A DNA stretch of 64,000 nt from Acidobacteriota bacterium (GTDB lineage Bacteria > Acidobacteriota > Thermoanaerobaculia > Multivoradales > J023). The translations under genes were made by a program, and so were the position numbers. The stretch is from the NCBI GenBank assembly GCA_029263395.1, contig JAJCXO010000257.1, forward strand, positions 1-64,000. Reading direction: 5' to 3'. Under the pieces are notes generated by a model that was not told the DNA's origin, made no database searches, and saw only the letters and a list, made by a program, of their open reading frames with translations. Shown here in pieces: positions 57,593 to 64,000 of this stretch; position 1 is the first letter of the stretch, and each line of letters starts with the position of its first letter.

Positions 57593-60136
57593 ATGAGCTC
57601 CAAGAACACCACCGACACGGCTACTCCACCCTCACCGAGACGTCTTGGCCAGCGGATACTCCGCGCATTGGCGATCGTCATCGCTCTCGTCGCCGCGCTC
57701 GTCCTTCTGGGCGCACTCGGTTTCCGTTGGCACCTCGGGCGCAGCCTGGCAACCCTCGACGGCGACGTCACGATCCCCGGCCTGGCGGCGCCGGTCACGA
57801 TCGAGCGCGATACGCTGGGTGTGCCAACCATCCGCGGCCAGAACCGAATCGATGTTGCACGTGGCCTAGGCTTCCTACACGGGCAGGAGCGATTTTTCCA
57901 GATGGATCTGATTCGCAGACAGGCAGCTGGCGAGCTTTCAGAGCTTGTTGGGGCGGCAGCGATGAACATCGATCGCCGCATTCGCCAGCATCGTTTTCGC
58001 AGCCGTGCTCAGGACATCATCGCCGCGCTCGACCGGCAGGATCGCCAGCTGTTCGACGCTTACGTCGAAGGCGTCAACAGCGGCCTCGAGGCACTCGACG
58101 CACCACCTTTCGAGTACATGGCGCTTCGAACCGACCCGGTTCCCTGGCGGGCGGAGGATTGTATGTTGGCGGTGTTCTCGATGTATCTCGATCTGCAGGG
58201 CAACGGTGGTCAACGAGAACGCGACTATGGCATCGCGCACGACGTGTTGCCGCCAGCTCTCTATACATTCTTGACCCCACCAGGCACCTCATGGGACGCA
58301 CCGATCGATGGCGAGCTGTTCGAGACATTGCCCATCCCGACCCCGGAAGATCTCGATTCCACCATCCAACAGGTTGAAGAGCCCAAGGCGGCGAGTTTCA
58401 ACTTTGGAAGCGACTCGGAGGACATCAGGACGCATGATGTTGCCTCCGATGATGTGTTGGGACTTGCATCATTTTTCGGTGTCGGCGACCGCGCTACACA
58501 CCCCGCCGACATCCTTGCTGTCGGTAGCAACAACTGGGCGGTTGCGGGCACCCATACAGCGCACGGCGGCGCTCTGCTGGCGGATGATATGCACCTTGGC
58601 CATGACGTCCCCAACATCTGGTATCGAGCATCCTTTGTCTTCCCAGACCCTGACGGGTCAGGCCGAGAACGCAAGGTCACCGGGGTTACTCTACCTGGGG
58701 TCATGGTCATCGTCGCGGGCAGCAATGGCGAAGTCGCCTGGGGATTCACCAACAGCTATGGTGACTGGACCGACCTTGTTGAGCTCGAGATCGATCCACA
58801 GGATCCTGAGGTCTACTTCACCCCGGACGGCCCGCGCCGTTTCGAACGATTCCAGGAAGTGATCCGGGCTGGCGACGGGCCGGACGAGACCCTGGAGATC
58901 GTCGAGACGATCTGGGGCCCGGTATGGGATACCGACCACCAAGGTCAACAGCGCGCTCTGCGGTGGGTCGCCCATGACCAACGTGCCGCCAACCTCGTAT
59001 TACAGGAGCTGGAGACCGCCAGTGATGTCGATCAGGCGATCGAAATCGCCAACCGCATTGGCAGCCCGGCACAGAACTTCGTCGTCGCCGATCACACCGG
59101 CCGCATCGGCTGGACAATCATGGGACCGATGCCGAGACGGTATGGCCATGACGGCCGGCTGCCGAGTTCGTGGGCCGATGGTCAGCGTGGATGGAACGGA
59201 TGGCTCGAGCCCGATGAATACCCGCGGGTCGTCGATCCGGTGTCTGGTCGAATTTGGACTGCAAATTCCCGGGTGGTCGGTGGTGAGATGTACGCTCTGT
59301 TGGGGGATGGCGGTTACGATCTCGGGGCCAGAGCCCAGCAGATTCGTAACGGGCTACTGAAGCTCGAGCAAGCGACGGAAGAAGACCTGCTCGCCATTCA
59401 GCTCGACGATCGCGCGATTTTTCTCGAACGCTGGCAACGGCTGGTCCTCGAGGTCCTGACACCTGAAGCGATCGCCGAAGACTCTCGCCGTGGAGACTTT
59501 CGCCAGCAGGTCGAGGCTTGGGGTGGACACGCCAGTATCGACTCGGTCGCTTATCGCCTAGTCCGCGGATTCCGTGCCGTGCTCCATCAACAAGTCCTGG
59601 AAAGCCTCACCGCACCATGCCGGGAGGCGGATGACCGTTTCCGCTACTTCCGTCTCGGCCAATACGAAGCTCCGCTGTGGAGCCTGGTCCAGGAACAACC
59701 ACGTCATCTGCTGAACCCAGAATTCGGATCATGGCAGGAACAGTTCTTGGCGACGATCGATCGTTTGCTGGACGAGCTGTTGGCAAATGGAGGTGCTCTA
59801 GAGAGCAAAACCTGGGGAGACCGCAACCAGGTACGAATCCGACATCCGCTCAGTCGTTTTGCGCCATTCGCCAGCCGCTGGTTGGACATGCCCACCACCC
59901 CGCTGCCCGGTGATTCGCACATGCCGCGGGTCCAAGGGAACCGCAACGGTGCTTCAGAACGTTTGGTGGTGTCTCCCGGTCGCGAGTCCGAAGGCATCTT
60001 TCACATGCCGACCGGCCAGAGCGGGCACCCCTTGTCACCCTTTTATCGCAATGGCCATCAGGCATGGATGGAAGGCCAACCGACTAGCTTTCTGCCCGGA
60101 GAGACAACCTACACCTTGACGTTGTCACCGAATTAG
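57593..60136 (+). CDS. Penicillin acylase-family N-terminal nucleophile hydrolase
   Basis: The 847-residue protein has an N-terminal membrane anchor (about 22-46) and the acylase alpha/beta layout. The alpha-type region includes GLGFLHGQERFFQMDLIRRQAAGELSELVG. The autocleavage point is VGSNNWAVAG with S312 as the new N-terminal nucleophile, followed by GGALLADDMHLGHDVPNIWYRASF, AWGFTNSYGDWTDLV and, later, TANSRVVG. Such enzymes hydrolyse amide bonds in acyl-homoserine lactones, beta-lactams or N-acyl amino acids, mostly in the periplasm. Substrate is not predictable. The end overlaps the convergent unknown gene by 12 bp. Confidence 0.9.
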   Translation: MSSKNTTDTATPPSPRRLGQRILRALAIVIALVAALVLLGALGFRWHLGRSLATLDGDVTIPGLAAPVTIERDTLGVPTIRGQNRIDVARGLGFLHGQERFFQMDLIRRQAAGELSELVGAAAMNIDRRIRQHRFRSRAQDIIAALDRQDRQLFDAYVEGVNSGLEALDAPPFEYMALRTDPVPWRAEDCMLAVFSMYLDLQGNGGQRERDYGIAHDVLPPALYTFLTPPGTSWDAPIDGELFETLPIPTPEDLDSTIQQVEEPKAASFNFGSDSEDIRTHDVASDDVLGLASFFGVGDRATHPADILAVGSNNWAVAGTHTAHGGALLADDMHLGHDVPNIWYRASFVFPDPDGSGRERKVTGVTLPGVMVIVAGSNGEVAWGFTNSYGDWTDLVELEIDPQDPEVYFTPDGPRRFERFQEVIRAGDGPDETLEIVETIWGPVWDTDHQGQQRALRWVAHDQRAANLVLQELETASDVDQAIEIANRIGSPAQNFVVADHTGRIGWTIMGPMPRRYGHDGRLPSSWADGQRGWNGWLEPDEYPRVVDPVSGRIWTANSRVVGGEMYALLGDGGYDLGARAQQIRNGLLKLEQATEEDLLAIQLDDRAIFLERWQRLVLEVLTPEAIAEDSRRGDFRQQVEAWGGHASIDSVAYRLVRGFRAVLHQQVLESLTAPCREADDRFRYFRLGQYEAPLWSLVQEQPRHLLNPEFGSWQEQFLATIDRLLDELLANGGALESKTWGDRNQVRIRHPLSRFAPFASRWLDMPTTPLPGDSHMPRVQGNRNGASERLVVSPGRESEGIFHMPTGQSGHPLSPFYRNGHQAWMEGQPTSFLPGETTYTLTLSPN

Positions 60137-61288
60137 TTTTCGACGCAGCTTGGCAACTTCTTCACTGGCGGCAGGCCGCCAGACGGTCTTCTTTTTCTTC
60201 TCGATCGAGTCTGCCGGGTAACGGATCGACGTCACCAGCTTGCCTCGAGCATTGAACACATGCACCCGGCCTTTGTCACCGAGCACAACCAAGGTTTCCC
60301 GCCGCGCATCAAATAGGATGTTCTCATCGCTGGCCAGCGCCAGATCCTGGAGGGCCATCCGGGTTGGCCGATCACCCTCTTGATGGCGCTTCTGAGCATG
60401 TTCGGTCCGACGATCTCGCGACCTTCGGTGGTGCTCGAGGCGACGCACGATCCCCATCAGCACACCCTTGATGCGCTCCGGGGCGGGTGTTCCCGGTTTT
60501 CGACCTTGGGAACGTTCGATACTGGCCAACGCCTCCTGGCTCCATTGCACTGCGCCGCGCCAACGGATCGACTCCAGGCGTTCGTAAAGTTCGGCGAGGG
60601 GTTCACCATCCGGTCCGACACCCACAACATTGAGACTGTATCGTCGTCGACGCGCCGCCTTTTGCCGCCCCCCACGGGACGACGAGATGACTTGGAAGGA
60701 CAGGGCGAGAAGCTCCGGCACTCCACCTCGACCTGGAACCGGGAACCAGCCCGCCGTCACCTGGCCATGGATCCAGGTGTCGATCTCGCGCTCGCTGAAG
60801 GCTGGTAACAAGTCTTCGTGTAACTCGGCCCCCGAAACCACCTCTGTCACCAAATGCGGCGTTCGCTGATAGAGCCTCTCGATTTCGGGGTGTTGACGTT
60901 CCAACAACCACTGGCCGTAAGCCTGAAAACGCGGCAACCCGGTTGGTCCATAACCCGCGAAGATGTCACGGGAGTTGATCGGCACCGCATGTTCACAGTC
61001 AGCGGAAGAGCATCGCAAACAAAATATCCGCCCTGGTCGAAACGCTGACCGATGGGCCAACAAGGCCTCAACTTCGGTCTTCAGCGTCTCGCGAGCTTGA
61101 TCGACCGCCTCCTCCGGCACCCCGTCTGGAGGCTGAATCGGGATTCTGAGCGTCAGATTGAGGTGAGCTCGGCGCCCTTGGGCCAAATGCCCTTGTGGGT
61201 GTTTCGCGATCCGCTCACGGGCAGCGCGAGCCAGGGCCTCAATCGCTTGCTGGAGCGGATCGCCCGTGGGCCGCCGCGATTTGGACAT
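60125..61288 (-). CDS. Unknown protein with SWIM-like Cys/His motif
   Basis: The 387-residue protein has a Cys/His cluster, C90-x2-C93-x4-C98-x-H100 (FCLRCSSADCEHAVP), resembling a SWIM zinc finger (CxC...CxH) with different spacing. The rest is rich in Arg and Lys. A basic central region (SRGGRQKAARRRRYSLNVVG) and a C-terminal segment with strand-like VLGDKGRVHVFNARGKLVTSIRYP follow. The basic surface suggests nucleic-acid binding, but this is inference. It overlaps the convergent acylase end by 12 bp and sits 8 bp downstream of pepF on the same strand, so it may be in its operon. Confidence 0.65.
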   Translation of the reverse strand: MSKSRRPTGDPLQQAIEALARAARERIAKHPQGHLAQGRRAHLNLTLRIPIQPPDGVPEEAVDQARETLKTEVEALLAHRSAFRPGRIFCLRCSSADCEHAVPINSRDIFAGYGPTGLPRFQAYGQWLLERQHPEIERLYQRTPHLVTEVVSGAELHEDLLPAFSEREIDTWIHGQVTAGWFPVPGRGGVPELLALSFQVISSSRGGRQKAARRRRYSLNVVGVGPDGEPLAELYERLESIRWRGAVQWSQEALASIERSQGRKPGTPAPERIKGVLMGIVRRLEHHRRSRDRRTEHAQKRHQEGDRPTRMALQDLALASDENILFDARRETLVVLGDKGRVHVFNARGKLVTSIRYPADSIEKKKKTVWRPAASEEVAKLRRKLIR

Positions 61289-61295
61289 CGAGGCC

Positions 61296-63167
61296 TCAGG
61301 ACATTTCGATCGATCTGAGCTCTTCGATCATGCCGCGGACGACATCAAAACCACCCTGCCAGAATGCCGCATCGGTGATATCGATCCCCATCTCATTGAG
61401 GATCTCTTCGGGTCGAGCCGCGCCCCCGTAGGACAGTAACCGCAGGTATCCCGGTTTGAATGCGTCACCTTCTTGTTGGTAACGTCGGTAGAGAGCCAAC
61501 ACCAGCAACTGCCCGAAGCTGTACGCGTAACAATAGAACGGCGTGTTGAAGAGGTGCGGAATCGAGACCCACTCGTAGCGAAACTCGGGCGTGATCACCA
61601 TCGAGTCACCAAACTGTTCACTCAGGTTCTCGAGGTAGAGATCAAACAGATCGTCAGCGGATTTGTTAGCCAGGATAGCCTCGTGGGCCGCGAGCTCGAA
61701 GCGGACAAAATACGTCTGCCGCATCACGGTGGCATACACATCGTCGACGGCCGCAGCCAGCAGCTCTCGCCGCACCATGGGGTCCGTCTCTTCTGCCAAT
61801 AGGCGGTCGGTAATCAACATCTCCGAGAACACCGAGGCCGTTTCCGCCAGTGGCAACGACGGGTGTTGCGTCAGGTGGGAATGATGATCCGACAACATGC
61901 TGTGCACCGCGTGCCCCAATTCATGCGCCAGCGTCGCAACGTCCCTCACCTTATCGGTGTAATTGACCAGCACCCAGGGGGTGTACTCAGGCAAAACCGT
62001 GGCACAGAACGCACCGCTTCGTTTGCCCTTACGAATCTCACTGTCGAGATGATTTTCCTTCAGAACCCGCTCCGCCAACTCAGCGAAGCGCTCGTCGAAA
62101 CCTCTGAAGGTATCGAGCACCGTACGGACCGCCGCGTCGAACGGAATTGTCTGGTTCGAGGTCGCCAGCGGTGCGTAGAGGTCGTATCTCCGCAGCGGTT
62201 CGATCCCTAGCCACTTGGCCTTCAGCTTGAAGTAGTCCTGGAACATCGAAGCATTCTGGTGGACTACATCGAGCAAAGTCTCCACCGCTTCGTCCGGGAT
62301 ATCGTTGCGCATGTTGCGCACCGATATCGCCGAAGGCATGCCGCGTAACTCGACGTATTCGGTATGCCAATCCCGAACCCGGTTGGCATAAATCTGCGCC
62401 AGGATCTGGGCGTCAGGCTCGAAGACTCGAAAGAGTTCGCGATAGGTCGCTTCCCGTACTCCGGGATCGGACGAGAAGAACAAGCTCCTCATCTCCCCTT
62501 CAGTCAAGGTACGCCGCTCGCCCTCGAGCTCCATCTCATACTCTTGCCGATTGGTCAGCATCGAATAGAGCGTCATAACGGCACCGATGCCGTTGGCGTT
62601 CTTGGTGTTGATGATTTGCTCGGAGCGCTCGTCCAACGTGAAGGGCCTGAACCGCCGCAACTCCAACAGGTAGTGCCGCAAATCAGCCTCGGTGTCCGGC
62701 GGCATCAGCCGCTCAGCCTGCTCGTCCTCGAGGCCCTTCCACCACAGGTCGAAAAAGAGAATCCGATTTTGCAACTGAGTCAACATCTGTTGGATCCGGT
62801 TGCGGTGCCCCAGGGCAGCGGCGGACTGAGTATCCGACGAAAACCAGAGGCTGGAATGGGCGCCCAACACGTCGATCTTCGAGAGCAGCCTCTCGTTCTC
62901 GCGCATGATCGCCAAGAAGTCTTCGCGAGGCATGTCTGCATGCAGTTGATCGCGACGGCCTACAAATTCATCGGTTGCTTTTTCGATCAGATCCAGTCGC
63001 TCAGCAATGACCGCCTCGGAAGTATCGGGAAGCAGCTCGGACAAATCCCAGGCTGTTGGCTCGTACTCTGACGGCGTATCGACCTGGCCGCCCATCGCGG
63101 ACACCTCGAGTGCCACTGCTTTCGGCTCTGAAATACTATCGGCAGAAGAATCTTGAGTTAATGACAT
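61296..63167 (-). CDS. pepF: Oligoendopeptidase F-like M3 metallopeptidase
   Basis: The 623-residue cytoplasmic protein has the M3 zinc motif HELGH with H415, E416 and H419 in ATLAHELGHAVHSML. The downstream Glu region is ETASVFSEMLITDRLLAEE, and PFYCYAYSFGQLLVLALYRRYQQEG is the family's substrate-side helix. The N-terminal PepF half covers about 50-330. It would cut oligopeptides in peptide turnover. Its length is as expected for PepF. Confidence 0.92.
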   Translation of the reverse strand: MSLTQDSSADSISEPKAVALEVSAMGGQVDTPSEYEPTAWDLSELLPDTSEAVIAERLDLIEKATDEFVGRRDQLHADMPREDFLAIMRENERLLSKIDVLGAHSSLWFSSDTQSAAALGHRNRIQQMLTQLQNRILFFDLWWKGLEDEQAERLMPPDTEADLRHYLLELRRFRPFTLDERSEQIINTKNANGIGAVMTLYSMLTNRQEYEMELEGERRTLTEGEMRSLFFSSDPGVREATYRELFRVFEPDAQILAQIYANRVRDWHTEYVELRGMPSAISVRNMRNDIPDEAVETLLDVVHQNASMFQDYFKLKAKWLGIEPLRRYDLYAPLATSNQTIPFDAAVRTVLDTFRGFDERFAELAERVLKENHLDSEIRKGKRSGAFCATVLPEYTPWVLVNYTDKVRDVATLAHELGHAVHSMLSDHHSHLTQHPSLPLAETASVFSEMLITDRLLAEETDPMVRRELLAAAVDDVYATVMRQTYFVRFELAAHEAILANKSADDLFDLYLENLSEQFGDSMVITPEFRYEWVSIPHLFNTPFYCYAYSFGQLLVLALYRRYQQEGDAFKPGYLRLLSYGGAARPEEILNEMGIDITDAAFWQGGFDVVRGMIEELRSIEMS

Positions 63168-63365
63168 CTCTACGTCTCATGGCTAGTAAAAAGGAGCATG
63201 GGAGGAATCATGGGATCAGATTGTTTGATTGCAACCCGCGGACTATCAGGAGCCCGTAGGGCAGAGACAGCACAACATTGTAGCGGATATACCTCCTTCA
63301 GATACGAGATACGAGCGCCGATGGATGAAGGTTCGCACCTCCAGGTTCGCACGGATCACCAACAC

Positions 63366-64000
63366 TCAGCGACGACCGACACTGGCCGGCTGACTTCGTC
63401 GACGAGCACGCACCCAGCCACGGACCGAGTTGATCAAAAAAACTCGATCGGCTGATTCGAGGGCCGAGATAGGCAGCTCCGCTTCGTGGATGCGGCCACG
63501 CGCCAATAATTCGGCACGATAAGTCCCCGCCAGCAATCCACAGTCGATTACAGGAGTCCAACATTGACCCTCAATCTCGAGGACCAGATTGGCCCGAGTC
63601 GACTCCGTCAGTTGTCCCCGAGCATTCCACAACACCACCTCATCAACCTCGGGATGACGCTGCAGTGCGGTGTCATAAACCGTGCGCTGGGTTGTCTTGT
63701 GGAATAGGAACGGATCCGAGTCGTCGATCGGCCGATCGTCGAGGACGATGCTCCAAACCTCCCGGCCACTACAAGGCCAGGGTTTGGCGTCGATCTCCAG
63801 CCTGCCGTCACGATGCGCCAGCAGGCGCACTCGATGGCGTTCCGGTGTGAAGGTCAAGGCTTCGCGCTCGAGTTGCTCGCGGACGGTCGAGCACCGCACC
63901 GCATAATCAAAATGGCTTGCCGAAGCCTTCAGTCTCTCGAGGTGACGCTCCAATAAGGCAAACCCACTCCGGGGTCGCCACAGCAAGGTCTCCAGCAAGG
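63366..64000 (-). CDS. Class IV PLP enzyme, aminodeoxychorismate lyase-like (N-terminus beyond window)
   Basis: The frame continues past the right edge, and a TTG at 63998 is only the first in-window start-like codon. The visible 210 residues are fold-type IV: LLETLLWRPRSGFALLERHLERL, RVRLLAHRDGRLEID, the lysine segment FLFHKTTQR with the PLP Lys, LTESTRANLVLEIEG and GLLAGTYRAELLARGRI. The LLETLLWRP start is typical of the PabC half of PabB-PabC fusions, so the full gene may be a bifunctional para-aminobenzoate synthase. It is upstream of pepF on the same strand, 198 bp away, and nothing else is seen in that gap. Confidence 0.75.
   Translation of the reverse strand, partial: LLETLLWRPRSGFALLERHLERLKASASHFDYAVRCSTVREQLEREALTFTPERHRVRLLAHRDGRLEIDAKPWPCSGREVWSIVLDDRPIDDSDPFLFHKTTQRTVYDTALQRHPEVDEVVLWNARGQLTESTRANLVLEIEGQCWTPVIDCGLLAGTYRAELLARGRIHEAELPISALESADRVFLINSVRGWVRARRRSQPASVGRR

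Noticed and set aside
1-64000. tRNA or rRNA genes
   Set aside because: I looked for TTCGANTC-type T-arms with acceptor stems and for rRNA cores and found none that I could support.

Overview
The window is GC-rich chromosomal DNA from a Gram-negative bacterium with an outer membrane: it carries a TamA/BamA-type outer-membrane protein, a TamB-like partner, a TonB-type energy transducer, a TRAP transporter and a CISM-type molybdoenzyme. The mix of TonB-family protein, LytTR two-component system, PilZ protein, kinase with a helical-repeat front end, penicillin acylase and M3 peptidase, together with many small repeats, resembles Acidobacteriota (Thermoanaerobaculia-like) or a similar soil/sediment lineage. 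That placement is an impression, not a measurement. No rRNA, tRNA or CRISPR array was found.

Layout. 1-8 kb: a truncated ThDP enzyme, a RibD-like reductase, an enlarged HDAC-family protein, a TonB protein with a repeat-rich linker, an alpha/beta hydrolase and an SDR. 8-11 kb: a complete TRAP transporter (dctQ-dctM-dctP) on the minus strand. 11-13 kb: a CstB-like persulfide dioxygenase/rhodanese, a 57-residue protein, then six 43-bp hairpin repeats. 13-16.7 kb: a YtrA-type GntR regulator with an apparently leaderless promoter, its two-gene ABC exporter, and a membrane acyltransferase. 16.7-23.6 kb: an accessory island with a HicB-like/SymE chimera, SymE, a complete IS3-family element with an extra ORF, VapC with its partner, a DUF4143 ATPase, palindromic repeats and gene debris. 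23.6-29.1 kb: a respiratory molybdoenzyme operon (4Fe-4S/NrfD fusion, catalytic subunit, TorD-like chaperone). 29.3-31.8 kb: a VTC polyphosphate polymerase / DUF4956 / HlyD operon. 32-36.5 kb: galactokinase, RmlC, then ispA-tlyA-nadK. 36.5-43.8 kb: TamB plus a BamA/TamA protein. 44-57 kb: an amino-acid dehydrogenase, a TPR-pseudokinase-kinase protein, HtrA, PAS-GGDEF-EAL, an orphan 424-residue protein, a LytS/LytR-type pair, a lipoprotein, and a second 43-bp hairpin array. 57-64 kb: PilZ, penicillin acylase, a SWIM-like Cys/His protein, PepF, and a partial PabC-type lyase.

How the parts relate. Several operons are joined by ATGA, TGATG or TTGA overlaps (YtrA-ABC; VTC-DUF4956-HlyD; tlyA-nadK; HK-RR), which suggests translational coupling. 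The CstB-like protein and the molybdoenzyme both point towards sulfur or other inorganic redox chemistry, but the enzyme's substrate cannot be read from sequence.

The most unusual property is repeat content. There are two unrelated tandem arrays with the same 43-bp period, both folding into hairpins whose substitutions mostly keep pairing. A 200-bp dispersed element sits twice exactly between convergent genes. Many short tandem repeats with 15-22 bp periods lie in leaders and inside coding regions (TonB, DctP, NAD kinase, TamB, LytTR).
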